From: Sphingomonas sp. PAMC26645
Lineage (GTDB): Bacteria > Pseudomonadota > Alphaproteobacteria > Sphingomonadales > Sphingomonadaceae
DNA: 64,000 nt
Assembly (NCBI RefSeq): GCF_004795835.1
Contig: NZ_CP039249.1
Span: forward strand, 3,261,001-3,325,000
Direction of reading: 5' to 3'
This document shows, in pieces, positions 26,602-37,491 of the stretch (the first letter of the stretch is position 1; each line of letters opens with the position of its first letter). A program made the position numbers and the translations under genes. Below the pieces are notes generated by a model. It made no database searches. It saw only the letters and a list, made by a program, of their open reading frames with translations, and was not told the origin of the DNA.

Positions 26602-28230
26602 TTACCGGCCGTTGCAGTTGAAGTAGACCGACGTGAAGATCGGCGGGCCCTGGTCCTGCTTCGAGGCATCCGCCGCGCGGATCGTCGAGCGATCGGCCTG
26701 GCTGGTTTCCTGCGCGATCAGGTTGAGGCAGGCGACGGTCGCAGGCGACTTCACGATGCCGTTGATGAAGCGCATGTCCGAACCACCGCGCTGGCGGATA
26801 GCGGCCGGCGCAAGCGCGGTCTGCACGAACGTGAAGTTCGAATACTGACCGAAGGTACGGGGCAGCAGGTCCTCGGCACCGTTCGAGTCGATCTCGGTCG
26901 AGAACGAGTCGGCGGTCGCACCCAGCAGACGCTGTGCGGCGATGATGAACTGCATGAAGCCGCGATAGCCGTTGTCGATATCGTAGCCGTCGTCGTCTGC
27001 GCCGGTGACCGCGAAATACTTGATGTTCGTGGTGCCGCCGAAGATCTCGATGCCGTCATCGGCCGAGTTGTGGCTCTGGACATGATCGATCGTCGTGCCC
27101 GACCCGGTGCCGCCGAGCGTCAGGCCCTGGAGCTCGTTGCCGTCGCTGATCGCGATGCCGCTGTAGCGGATCTGGACATACTGCATCGTGCCGCTGTTGT
27201 CGGCCGCCGTTGGGCCACCGTAAAAGCGCCCGGTGACGCCTTCGATCGCCTGCTGGCAGGTCGTGCTCGTGCCGCCGGCGTTGTTCGGACCGGTACCCGT
27301 GGCGCAGACCGCGACGGGGGCGCGGCCGAGCAGGATGATCCCGCCCCACTGGCCCTGCGTCGCATCGCTGACGCCGTTGGCGGTCAGGTTCTGCTGCGAC
27401 GTGAAGATGATCGGTGCGTCGCGCGTACCGACGGCGCTGATCTTCGATCCGCGGTTGACGAGCAGGAGATCGGCGGTGACTTCGGTCGAGTCCGCGGCGA
27501 CGACGACGCCCGGTGCGATCGTCAGCGTCACGCCGGTATCGGCACCGGTCGTGCCGACATCGGCGCCGACTTCGGTCTGGCCGCGCAGGCGGTAGAACAC
27601 GCCGGCGATCTTCGGCAGCGTCAGGCTGGACGTGATGTTGGTCGGCAGGCGGCAGGCGCGGAACGTCTGGACCAGGCCGTCGTCGATCGTGCCGGTCGGG
27701 CACGCTGCGGCCGAACCGCCGGCGCCAACAGCAGGAACCGCGGTGCAGCGCGCGGTCGTGCTGCCGCCGAACTCGGCCGACGTGGAGGCGCAGGTCCAGC
27801 CCTGGAACGCGGTGTCGGTCGGTCCGTTGAGCGCGCCGACGAAGTTGGTGCTGGCGAAGAACGGGTTGATCGACGACGGGTCGGTCGCGGTCGTGGCGGA
27901 CGTCGCGGCGGTCGGGTACACGCCGGTCAGGACGTTTGTGCCGCTGACGTTGTTGTTGGTGCCAGCGTTGACGATCGCAAGCTGCTCGTCGGCGCTGATC
28001 GTGATCGTGCCGTCCGAGCGGCCGCCCGAGGTCGAGGCGAACTGCGCTGCCGTGATCGCCGATGGGGTCGGCGTCGGGGTGGACGGCGTCGGGGTCGGCG
28101 TAGCTGGCGGGGTGATGATCACCGTACCTGCGCCCGGCGAAGCGACGTCGTCGGCACCGCCGCAAGCGGTGAGTGCGAGGCAGGCCGTGCCGGTCAGCAG
28201 GATCGTGCCGAGGCGAGTAAAGCTGGTCAT
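26602..28230 (-). CDS. Putative surface lipoprotein, beta-helix-like, paired with TonB receptor
   Basis: A 542-residue lipoprotein with lipobox ALTAC (Cys23, +2 Gly). A Thr-Pro repeat linker (residues about 41-57) follows, then a Gly/Thr/Asn/Asp-rich region with recurring short segments (GIILLGRAPV, GIEIFGG, GYDIDNGYRG) suggestive of a right-handed beta-helix. No enzyme motif was recognised. It is first in a likely two-gene unit with the receptor, downstream of a PhoB-box array. It recalls phosphate-starvation surface lipoproteins exported by type II secretion in Caulobacter (ElpS), and a gsp operon lies close by; homology was not tested. Function is unknown; a nutrient-binding or cell-surface role is inferred. 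Confidence 0.75.
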   Translation of the reverse strand: MTSFTRLGTILLTGTACLALTACGGADDVASPGAGTVIITPPATPTPTPSTPTPTPSAITAAQFASTSGGRSDGTITISADEQLAIVNAGTNNNVSGTNVLTGVYPTAATSATTATDPSSINPFFASTNFVGALNGPTDTAFQGWTCASTSAEFGGSTTARCTAVPAVGAGGSAAACPTGTIDDGLVQTFRACRLPTNITSSLTLPKIAGVFYRLRGQTEVGADVGTTGADTGVTLTIAPGVVVAADSTEVTADLLLVNRGSKISAVGTRDAPIIFTSQQNLTANGVSDATQGQWGGIILLGRAPVAVCATGTGPNNAGGTSTTCQQAIEGVTGRFYGGPTAADNSGTMQYVQIRYSGIAISDGNELQGLTLGGTGSGTTIDHVQSHNSADDGIEIFGGTTNIKYFAVTGADDDGYDIDNGYRGFMQFIIAAQRLLGATADSFSTEIDSNGAEDLLPRTFGQYSNFTFVQTALAPAAIRQRGGSDMRFINGIVKSPATVACLNLIAQETSQADRSTIRAADASKQDQGPPIFTSVYFNCNGR

Positions 28231-28318
28231 GCGAAGGACTCCCGAGTCGTACCGTTGATTGTTCGGATCGACCCAGGCTCCCCCCTGCCGACCGTGACAT
28301 GGCGGTTAGGCTGGCCAG

Positions 28319-28378
28319 ATGACGCCGCGATGCGATTTCGATGACGCTTGCATGACTATGATATGACGGTTCGATGAC
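28319..28378 (-). promoter_or_regulatory. PhoB-box array upstream of lipoprotein/TonB receptor unit
   Basis: On the plus strand ATGAC occurs at 28319, 28341, 28352, 28363 and 28374, with the degenerate ATGCG at 28330 in the remaining slot: six units in exact 11-bp phase. Read on the minus strand these are GTCAT direct repeats, the half-site and period of Pho boxes bound by the response regulator PhoB. The orientation points to the lipoprotein start at 28230, about 90 bp downstream. Binding is inferred. Confidence 0.8.
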
Positions 28379-28539
28379 TGTCGATTGGGGCGCTACTGAC
28401 GCACGGGGTTGAAAACCGCGCTATCGAACACATCTCTTCCGATCCGGCGCGCGATGATTTACAGGCGCTGCCAGAGTCACCGCCCACGCATTCCTGCGTC
28501 CGGACGGTCAGACCGATATTACAGGATTATCTCACGACA

Positions 28540-28875
28540 ATGGCCTCTTTCAAGGACCCCAGTTTCCAGGACCGCACGAGCAGCGCAGCCGCCGCCAAGC
28601 AGAAGGCGCTCGAAGCGCTGCGTGCCAAGCCGCCGATCGACGAAGCCGTCGTAGCCGAGCGCCTTGCCGCGCGCGAGGCCAAGGAATTGGCCGAGCGCGA
28701 GAAGCGCGCTGCGAAGCGCGCTGCAGAGGATGAGGCCAAGGCTGCGAAGAAGGCTGAGGCCGAGGCTGCTGCTGCCAAGAAGCGCGAGGCCGAGGCTAAG
28801 GTCGAGCTGACCGATGCCGAGAAAAAGGCGATTCGTGACGCCAAGTATGCGGCGCGGAAGAACAAGAAGAAGTGA
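28540..28875 (+). CDS. DUF6481 family protein
   Basis: A 111-residue, highly charged Ala/Lys/Glu-rich protein predicted to be one long helix or coiled coil (residues about 35-100), ending in a basic tail (AARKNKKK). The start MASFKDPSFQDR is typical of DUF6481 proteins of sphingomonads. Function is unknown; composition would suit nucleic-acid or ribosome association. It is a single gene, divergent from the PhoB-box promoter, followed by a clear terminator. Confidence 0.85.
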   Translation: MASFKDPSFQDRTSSAAAAKQKALEALRAKPPIDEAVVAERLAAREAKELAEREKRAAKRAAEDEAKAAKKAEAEAAAAKKREAEAKVELTDAEKKAIRDAKYAARKNKKK

Positions 28876-28880
28876 TCTTT

Positions 28881-28905
28881 GGGCGGTCGTTTGGCCGCCC
28901 ATTTT
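28881..28905 (+). terminator. Rho-independent terminator after DUF6481 gene
   Basis: GGGCGGTC and GGCCGCCC pair over a GTTT loop (one G-T pair), followed by ATTTTGATT. It begins five bases after the stop codon. Confidence 0.75.
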
Positions 28906-28945
28906 GATTGAACGAATGCTCGCTGAGGCATCTGACGAAAAGACT

Positions 28946-29051
28946 ACCACCCCGGCGAAGGCCGGGGCCCAATTGGCAAGTTCGCAGTGATAAAGCGCAA
29001 ACCTACGTTACCGACGTTTCCCAATTGGGCCCCGGCCTTCGCCGGGGTGGT
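28946..29051. repeat. Palindromic intergenic element, family A copy 3
   Basis: Inverted repeat with arms ACCACCCCGGCGAAGGCCGG and CGGCCTTCGCCGGGGTGGT, inner AATTGG / CCAATTGG. It lies in the gap 28906-29118 between the convergent DUF6481 gene and the efflux operon. Confidence 0.9.
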
Positions 29052-29118
29052 GTTTTAAATCGCAGGCGCCCTTCCCCGCTACTTTGTTCGGGTGACGGAC
29101 GTATTGAAGCGCGCGACC

Positions 29119-30594
29119 CTACTCCGCCTGCTCCCAACCGCCACCCAGCGCCTTGAACAGCGCCACCGTCAGCTGCCGCAACTGCGCGTCGCTCGACACC
29201 AGCTGTTCGCGGGCCGTCAGCACGTCCGTCTCCGCGTTCAGCAGTGTCGTCTGCGCCACGAAGCCGGTCCGGTACTGCGACTCCGCCGCCTTCGCGCTGC
29301 TCTGCGCATCGACCACCGCCCGCTGCAAAGCCGCGTTCCGGCGACGCTCGGCGGCAATCTGCGCGAGCGGATCCTCGACGTCGCGCAACGCCTGCAACAC
29401 GGTCGAGCGATACCGGAGATACGCCTGCTCGCGATCCTCCTCGCGCGATTTCACGGCCGATTTACGCCGGCCCCAGTCAAGCAGCGGGAACTGCGCCGCA
29501 CCGGAGGCGGTCAGCTGGAGGCTGTCACCCGAGAAGAGATTGCCGAGCGCGGTCGAGATCAGCTGGCTCACGCCGGTCAAGCTGAACTTCGGATACATAT
29601 CCGCCACCGCCACGCCGATATCCGCAGTCGAAGCCGCGAGATCGCGTTCGGCCGCGCGGATGTCGGGGCGACGACGCAACAGCTCCGACGGCAACCCCGC
29701 CGGGATCGACGGTACGCCGAGCGGTGCGACCGACGGCGCCGCGAGTTCGGCCATCAGCGTCGCGGGTGGCTCGCCGAGCAGGATCGCCAGCGCGTGCATG
29801 CGGACGTCGACATCGGCACGGACCGGTTCGGCGCGCGCTTCCGTGGATGTGATCGAAGCGCGCTGGCGGGTGACGTCGATCGGCGGGACGAGGCCCACCT
29901 TGGCTGTGTTGCCTGCGATCTCCAGCGCACGACGCTGGCGGACGATCTCGCCCTCGATCGTCGCGATCTGCGCCTGGTCGAGCCGGAGCGCGAAATAGGC
30001 CTGCGCGACTTCCGCGGCTAAAGTCACCGCGGCATCGCGCTTCGACCAGACCGCCGCTTCGGTCCTTGCACGTGCCCCTTCGGTGCTGCGCCGGACGCCG
30101 CCGAACAGGTCGAGCTCCCAGCTTGCATCGAAGCCGACGGAATAAGTCGTGATCCCGCTGCCGGGCAGTGCGATGCCGCCGGTCGAGCCCCCAGTCGAGC
30201 CCGCGCCCCCTGCGCCCGTGCCACCACTGAACGCGCGTGCGATCGACGAGAGGCCGGCGTTCTTGCTGAACTCGATATGGCTCGGGCTTGCGCTGGCGTT
30301 GACGCTCGGGAGGCCTTGCGAGCGTGCGACGATCTCCTGCAACCGCGCCTGGCGCACGCGCGAGGCGGCGATCGCGATGTCGGGATTGCCCTTCAACGCG
30401 CGCTGGACGAGGCCGTCGAGTTGCGGATCGCCAAACGCCGACCACCAGCGCGCCGGATCGACCGAAGTACCAACGCTAGCCTGCGGACCCACGAACGCCG
30501 GCGGCACCGCCATCTCCGGCGGGCTGTAATTCGGGCCGACGGTGCACCCCGCGAGCAAGGCCGCAACCGCAACCACCATGAACCGCGCACGCAT
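29119..30594 (-). CDS. Efflux outer-membrane factor, NodT/OprM type lipoprotein
   Basis: A 491-residue TolC-family outer-membrane channel of the NodT/OprM group. The lipobox is VAALLAGCTVG (Cys near residue 16), followed by GPNYSPPE. Two OEP repeat domains carry long helices, with VSQLISTALGNLFSGDS and FPLLDWGRRKSAVKS in the second. It completes a tripartite drug efflux pump with the upstream EmrA- and EmrB-like proteins. The start ATG shares one base with the emrB stop (TGATG). The frame is open far upstream, antisense-like within emrB, and that part is not real. Confidence 0.93.
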   Translation of the reverse strand: MRARFMVVAVAALLAGCTVGPNYSPPEMAVPPAFVGPQASVGTSVDPARWWSAFGDPQLDGLVQRALKGNPDIAIAASRVRQARLQEIVARSQGLPSVNASASPSHIEFSKNAGLSSIARAFSGGTGAGGAGSTGGSTGGIALPGSGITTYSVGFDASWELDLFGGVRRSTEGARARTEAAVWSKRDAAVTLAAEVAQAYFALRLDQAQIATIEGEIVRQRRALEIAGNTAKVGLVPPIDVTRQRASITSTEARAEPVRADVDVRMHALAILLGEPPATLMAELAAPSVAPLGVPSIPAGLPSELLRRRPDIRAAERDLAASTADIGVAVADMYPKFSLTGVSQLISTALGNLFSGDSLQLTASGAAQFPLLDWGRRKSAVKSREEDREQAYLRYRSTVLQALRDVEDPLAQIAAERRRNAALQRAVVDAQSSAKAAESQYRTGFVAQTTLLNAETDVLTAREQLVSSDAQLRQLTVALFKALGGGWEQAE

Positions 30595-32210
30595 CAATGC
30601 ATCCCTCCCGAGGGGGCGCCGCCGGTCTTGCCGGAGCGCATGAATAGAACCAGTGGCGCGACGACCAGCACGACCACCATCATCGCGCGGAACACGTCGA
30701 GGAACGCGAGCATCGTCGCCTGCCGCTGCATCTGGCTGTAGAGAACGGCCAAAGGCGTCGTCGCATCGCCCTGCCCGCCGAACACGCTCGTCGCCTTCTG
30801 CATCCAGTCGTTGTAATTCGGATCGAGCGGGTTGAGCGTCTGCGTCAGTTCCGACTGGTGCCGCTGCAATCCGCCCGCGAGCTGCGTCTGCGCGAAGCAG
30901 ATGCCGATCGTCCCGCCGAGGTTTCGCGAGACGTTGAGGAGGCTCGACGCCTGCGCGGTCTGCGTCTGCTTGAGCCCGACATAGGCGATCGCGTTGATCG
31001 GCACGAACAGGAACGGCAGCGCCATCGCCTGGAAAAGCCGCGCGAACGCCGCATCGGAAAACGCGATATCCGCGGTCAGGTGGCTCATGTTCCACAGCGC
31101 GAACGCCTGCACCAGCAACGCCGGGAACAGCAGGAAGCGGACATCGACAAGCCCGCTGAGCCGCCCTGCGAACGGCACCATGACGAGCGTCGCGAGACCA
31201 CCGGCGGTCAGCGCTAGGCCGGCATCGAGCGAGCTGTAGCCGAGCACCTGTTGCAGCATCTGTGGTATGAGCTGCGTGGTACCGAACAGGATCATGCCGG
31301 TGACGCCCATCACGCCGATCGTCAGCGCGAAGTTGCGGTTCTTCAGCAGCTTGAGGTCGATCACCGGGTCCTTGTGGTTCAGCTCCCAGATCACGAGCGT
31401 GACCAGCGACACCGCGGCGATGATCGCCGACATCACGATGAAACCGCTCGAAAACCAATCCTCGCGCTCGCCGCGATCGAAAGTGAGTTCGAGGAAACCG
31501 AGCCCCAGTGCGACCAGCGCGACGCCGACATAGTCGATCGTCAGGCCGTTCTTGAAGCGCTCGTCACGGTCCTTCTTCACCTGGTCCGGCTCGTCGACGA
31601 AGGTCTCGACCAGGAACCACGCGGCGATGCCGACCGGCACGTTGATCAGGAACACCCAGTGCCAGCTCGAATATTCGACGATGTACCCGCCCAGCGTCGG
31701 CCCGAGCACGGGGCCGACGACGACGACGATCGCGAAGGCGGCGAACGCCATCCCACGTTGTTTCGGCGGGAAGGTGTCGGCGAGGATGGACTGCTCGACC
31801 GGTGCTAGGCCGCCTCCGCCGATGCCCTGAAGCACGCGGGCGACGACGAGCGTAGCGATATTGGGCGCAAGCCCGCACATCAGCGAGGCAAGCGTGAACA
31901 GGGCGATCGACAGCAGGAAATACCGCTTTCGACCGATCGCGTCCGATAGCCAGCCCGAGATCGGGATGACGATCGCGTTGGCGACGAGGTAGCTGGTCAG
32001 TACCCACGTCGCCTGATCGGTGGTGATCGACAGCCCGCCCGAGATGTGATCGAGCGCGACGTTGGCGATCGAGGTGTCGAGCACCTCCATGAAGGTCGGG
32101 ATCGAGATGATCGCGACGATCAGCCACGGGCTGTACTTGCCCGCCGCCGACCGGCTCGGTGACCACGTGTGACCGCCGCCCGCGTCCGCCTTCGCTGGCG
32201 CCTTAGCCAA
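30594..32210 (-). CDS. emrB: DHA2-family multidrug MFS transporter, EmrB-like
   Basis: A 538-residue major-facilitator transporter with 14 predicted membrane segments. It has the motif-A-like loop (GWLSDAIGRKRYFLLS) and the DHA2 motif C-type segment (VVGPVLGPTLGGYIVEYSSW). It exports drugs or hydrophobic compounds by proton antiport with EmrA and the outer-membrane factor. It starts one base after the emrA stop and overlaps the outer-membrane gene at its end. Confidence 0.94.
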   Translation of the reverse strand: MAKAPAKADAGGGHTWSPSRSAAGKYSPWLIVAIISIPTFMEVLDTSIANVALDHISGGLSITTDQATWVLTSYLVANAIVIPISGWLSDAIGRKRYFLLSIALFTLASLMCGLAPNIATLVVARVLQGIGGGGLAPVEQSILADTFPPKQRGMAFAAFAIVVVVGPVLGPTLGGYIVEYSSWHWVFLINVPVGIAAWFLVETFVDEPDQVKKDRDERFKNGLTIDYVGVALVALGLGFLELTFDRGEREDWFSSGFIVMSAIIAAVSLVTLVIWELNHKDPVIDLKLLKNRNFALTIGVMGVTGMILFGTTQLIPQMLQQVLGYSSLDAGLALTAGGLATLVMVPFAGRLSGLVDVRFLLFPALLVQAFALWNMSHLTADIAFSDAAFARLFQAMALPFLFVPINAIAYVGLKQTQTAQASSLLNVSRNLGGTIGICFAQTQLAGGLQRHQSELTQTLNPLDPNYNDWMQKATSVFGGQGDATTPLAVLYSQMQRQATMLAFLDVFRAMMVVVLVVAPLVLFMRSGKTGGAPSGGMH

Positions 32211-32211
32211 C

Positions 32212-33393
32212 TCAGCGGACCTTGACGGTCGGCACCACCGACATGCCGGGACCGATCGGATAGCGCTTCGGATCGGGGCCGTTCTTCGCGTCGAACACGA
32301 TACGGACGGGGACGCGCTGGACGACCTTCACGTAATTGCCGGTCGCGTTCTGCGGGGGCAGCAGGGCGAACGCCTGGCCGGCGCCGCGCTGGATCGATTC
32401 GACATGACCCTTGAAATCGACGCCGGGATACGCGTCGACATGGATCTCGACCGGCTGGCCGATCTTCATCAGAGTAAGCTGCGTTTCCTTGAAGTTGGCC
32501 GTGACCCACATGGTGTCGGGGACGATCGCCATCAGCTGCGTGCCGGGCGCGACATAGGAGCCGACGTTGACCGAGCGGTTGACGACCTGGCCTGCGACCG
32601 GCGCGGTCAGGCGGAGATCGCCGATCGTGACATTCGCCTGATCGACCTGCGCGCGGCGGGCATCGATCACCGACTTGGCCGCGCCGACCTGCTTCCTGGC
32701 GACGCTGATCTGCGCGGTCGCGGTGTCGATCTGCTCGCGGGCGGCGGCGGCATCGGCGGCGGTCTGGCGAGCGGTGGCGCGCGCCTGATCGAGCTGTTGA
32801 CCGGCGACCGCGCTCGGATCGAGCCGCAGCAACGCCTCGTAGCGTGCGAGATCCTGCTGCGCCTTCACCGCGGCGGCCATCGGGACGCGTGCTTGGGCGG
32901 CAGCCTGCTGGCGTTGCGCCTCGGCGGCGGTGACCTGCGCCTGCGCCTGCGCGAACTGTGCGCGGGCCTGCGATTCGTTTGCCTGCGCCTCGGCGACCTG
33001 CGCATCGCGGCCCGACGCCTTGATCACCGCGAGGAGGCGGCCCGCTTCGACATGCCGGTTGTCGATGTCGGCGACCTGCACCAGCGTGCCCGCGACCTGT
33101 GGCGCGAGGCGGACGATGTGCGTGTCGACGAACGCATCGTCGGTCGACTCGAACTGGCGCGCGTGGAGCCAGTAGAGCACGCCGCCGATGATCAGCCCGC
33201 CCACAACGATGACGAGAATGATCCAGAAGAGCGGCTTCTTGAACACCGACGGCTTCTTGTCGTCACCCTCGTCCTTGCCGTCGTCAGACTCGTCCTGCTG
33301 GTCGGTGTCGGACTGCTGGTCCTCGCCGTTCGGATCGTCCTTGCGATCCTCGTCGTCGTGGTTGGCGTCGGAGTGGTTCGTCTGGTCGGTCAT
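32212..33393 (-). CDS. emrA: HlyD/EmrA-family membrane fusion protein
   Basis: A 393-residue periplasmic adaptor. An unusually acidic N-terminal cytosolic tail (about 45 residues, Asp/Glu/Gln/Ser-rich) precedes one transmembrane helix (LFWIILVIVVGGLIIGGVLYW). Then come the split biotinyl-lipoyl domain (STDDAFVDTHIVRLAPQVAG), an alpha-helical hairpin rich in Ala/Gln, and a beta-barrel. It bridges EmrB to the outer-membrane channel. The start overlaps the TetR-gene stop (ATGA), so the pump is made together with its regulator. Confidence 0.94.
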   Translation of the reverse strand: MTDQTNHSDANHDDEDRKDDPNGEDQQSDTDQQDESDDGKDEGDDKKPSVFKKPLFWIILVIVVGGLIIGGVLYWLHARQFESTDDAFVDTHIVRLAPQVAGTLVQVADIDNRHVEAGRLLAVIKASGRDAQVAEAQANESQARAQFAQAQAQVTAAEAQRQQAAAQARVPMAAAVKAQQDLARYEALLRLDPSAVAGQQLDQARATARQTAADAAAAREQIDTATAQISVARKQVGAAKSVIDARRAQVDQANVTIGDLRLTAPVAGQVVNRSVNVGSYVAPGTQLMAIVPDTMWVTANFKETQLTLMKIGQPVEIHVDAYPGVDFKGHVESIQRGAGQAFALLPPQNATGNYVKVVQRVPVRIVFDAKNGPDPKRYPIGPGMSVVPTVKVR

Positions 33394-34028
33394 GCCTGGC
33401 CCTGTTCTTCAGCACGCATCGAATCGAGAATGGCGTCGATATTGGCGTCGATACGCGCCTTGATATCGAGGATGTCGTTGGGTTCGAGCGTGTCGCGCTC
33501 AAGCAGTTTGAGGCAGGTCGCGCGGTTCGCCCGCAGCGTGATGACCTGCCCCATCAAGGTGATCGTCGCGATCCTGCCGGTGCGAATCTCGGCGCAACCA
33601 GTGGCGATGCAGACGAGGTCGCTGAGCCTGCGCACCATCTGGCCCATCACGCCGCCATAGATCCGCTCGAACGCCTCGCCCGGCTTCATCTGTTCGCGGA
33701 GCACGAACAGCGTCCAGTCGGCACTTTCGTTGCTCGCCATCTTGTCCGCAAGTCGGCCGAAGATGCGGTGAATCTGGGCGCGCGCTTCGCTGGCGTCGTC
33801 CGCTGCGACGTCATGCGACAGCTCGGACGGGTCGCCCAAAACGGCCGTCATGCGCTCGGCGATCCGGTCGGCGGCCGCGAGGTACAAGCCCTCCTTGCCA
33901 CCGTAGTGATAGGTAATCGAGGACATCGCGGTGCCTGCGGCGGCGGCGATCCCGCGCGTGCTCGCCCCCTCCAACCCCTTGGTGCCGAATTCGCTGATCG
34001 CGATGTCTAGGAGTCGGGACTGGAGCAC
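33390..34028 (-). CDS. TetR family regulator of efflux operon
   Basis: A 212-residue regulator: N-terminal TetR helix-turn-helix (ASTRGIAAAAGTAMSSITYHYGGKEGLY, residues about 22-50) and a CecR-type ligand domain (WTLFVLREQMKPGEAFERIY). It is the first gene of the regulator-emrA-emrB-outer-membrane-factor operon and is probably an autorepressor relieved by a pump substrate. A perfect palindrome lies 12 bp upstream of its start. It starts abruptly (MLQSRLLDIAISEFG), slightly shorter at the N-terminus than many TetR proteins. Confidence 0.92.
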   Translation of the reverse strand: MLQSRLLDIAISEFGTKGLEGASTRGIAAAAGTAMSSITYHYGGKEGLYLAAADRIAERMTAVLGDPSELSHDVAADDASEARAQIHRIFGRLADKMASNESADWTLFVLREQMKPGEAFERIYGGVMGQMVRRLSDLVCIATGCAEIRTGRIATITLMGQVITLRANRATCLKLLERDTLEPNDILDIKARIDANIDAILDSMRAEEQGQA

Positions 34029-34040
34029 GGGCGGCGTTTA

Positions 34041-34052
34041 GTTCGATCGAAC
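34041..34052. promoter_or_regulatory. Candidate TetR operator
   Basis: GTTCGATCGAAC is a perfect 12-bp palindrome 12 bp upstream of the TetR gene start, followed by GAACC that repeats its half-site. TetR-type autoregulators normally bind such dyads at their own promoter; use here is inferred. Confidence 0.5.
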
Positions 34053-34128
34053 GAACCAGCCTAATGAAGAAAGCGTCATGTTGTGTGGAGGATCGATCAG
34101 CAGGTCACGCGGCCTTTCCCCGCGCGCC

Positions 34129-34210
34129 CGTCATCCTGACGAAAGTCAGGATCCAGAGCCATGGGGTGCGACGCTCGTTACCCTGGATCCTGACTTTCGT
34201 CAGCATGACG
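34129..34210. repeat. Palindromic intergenic element, family B copy 2
   Basis: CGTCATCCTGACGAAAGTCA at one end and the near-complement at the other (one mismatch, CAGCATGACG), with inner GGATCCAGAGCC / CCTGGATCC. It lies between the TetR gene and tRNA-Val. Confidence 0.9.
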
Positions 34211-34269
34211 GATCTTTGGGGGCGAAGCAGGCCGCGAGATAATGTCGCCTGCAGCGCCAGAAACAGCAA

Positions 34270-34299
34270 CGCCGGCCCCTTCGTGCGAAGGAGCCGGCG
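34270..34299 (-). terminator. Hairpin terminator downstream of tRNA-Val
   Basis: CGCCGGC-T-CCTTCG-CA-CGAAGG-G-GCCGGCG on the minus strand forms a long stem with one mismatch, beginning six bases after the tRNA 3' end and followed by TTGCTGTTT. Confidence 0.65.
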
Positions 34300-34305
34300 T
34301 AAATC

Positions 34306-34380
34306 TGGTGGGCGCGGCTGGGATTGAACCAGCGACCCCACCCGTGTGAAGGGTGTGCTCTACCACTGAGCTACGCGCCC
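34306..34380 (-). tRNA. tRNA-Val (anticodon CAC)
   Basis: Minus-strand cloverleaf: acceptor GGGCGCG / CGCGCCC, D-arm GCTCAGTGGTAGAGC, anticodon stem CACCC / GGGTG with loop TTCACAC (anticodon CAC, codon GUG), T-loop GGTTCAATCCC. CCA is encoded. Single tRNA between hupB and the efflux operon, downstream of hupB on the same strand. Confidence 0.96.
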
Positions 34381-34447
34381 GAAACTCGTTCGGAAGCGGG
34401 CCTTTAGGCAGACCCCGTCCACCTGTCCAGCCCTATCGACACCGGTC

Positions 34448-34720
34448 CTAGTTGACCGCGTCCTTCAGGCCCTTGCCGGCCTTGAACTTGGGCTGCGTCG
34501 AGGCCTTGATCGTCATCGGCTCGCCGGTACGGGGATTGCGGCCGGTCGACGCCTTGCGCTTCGAGATCGAGAACGTGCCGAAACCGACCAGGCGAACCTC
34601 GTCGCCCTTCTTCAACGATGCCTCGATCGCGTCGAACACCGCCTCGACCGCCTTGACCGCGTCGGCTTTTACCAGACCGGACGTATCGGCGACCGTCGCG
34701 ATCAGCTCCTGCTTGTTCAT
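34448..34720 (-). CDS. hupB: DNA-binding protein HU
   Basis: A 90-residue histone-like protein. It has the HU dimerisation core (EVRLVGFGTFSISKRKA) and the DNA-clamping arm GRNPRTGEPM with the conserved Pro. HU bends and compacts DNA. It lies 127 bp downstream of lon on the same strand, the usual alphaproteobacterial order lon-hup. IHF can be excluded because the arm and length match HU-beta. Confidence 0.97.
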   Translation of the reverse strand: MNKQELIATVADTSGLVKADAVKAVEAVFDAIEASLKKGDEVRLVGFGTFSISKRKASTGRNPRTGEPMTIKASTQPKFKAGKGLKDAVN

Positions 34721-34847
34721 ATAATCCCCCGGAAAAACTCGAATCGGCCGAGATGGACTCGCGACCGCAATCAGCGCGCAATAATGCGGCGGCCCCGTCT
34801 GCTGTCAAACGAAACCGCCGTATTGCCGCTTACGATCCAAACATGGA

Positions 34848-37241
<2,394 letters not shown>

Positions 37242-37282
37242 GAACGCTCCGGTGGGTGCCTGCATGGGGGCATAATCTACAG

Positions 37283-37312
37283 CTTATATGGTGAGGATGA
37301 ACCGTCCATCAA
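37283..37312 (-). promoter_or_regulatory. Candidate sigma-70 promoter of lon
   Basis: Minus-strand TTGATG (37312-37307) and TATAAG (37288-37283) are separated by 18 bp, about 42 bp before the lon ATG. No clear heat-shock (sigma-32) promoter was recognised. Confidence 0.45.
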
Positions 37313-37360
37313 TTGGTTGGCGGTGGTTAGGGGTTTTCGCGCGTTGCCCGAGGACCTGCC

Positions 37361-37438
37361 GTTCTCCTGCGAAGGCAAGCGTCCAGGGTAACGGGCGGCG
37401 GTTTGCGTGATCCTGGGCTCCTGCGTTCGCAAGAGAAC
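37361..37438. repeat. Palindromic element, family G copy 1 (diverged)
   Basis: Outer arms GTTCTCCTGCGAAGGCA and TGCGTTCGCAAGAGAAC with inner GTCCAGG / CCTGGGC; a decayed relative of the copies at 39227, 48599 and 52061. It lies between the divergent lon and M1 peptidase genes. Confidence 0.75.
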
Positions 37439-37491
37439 GGGCGGTGTCGGATCGCACTTGTGCGCGAACCGCCCAGGCGCGAGAACGGGGC

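Noticed and set aside
30595..31458. Upstream extension of the outer-membrane factor frame
   Set aside because: It runs through the coding part of emrB, has no membrane or lipoprotein character, and a lipobox start exists at 30594.
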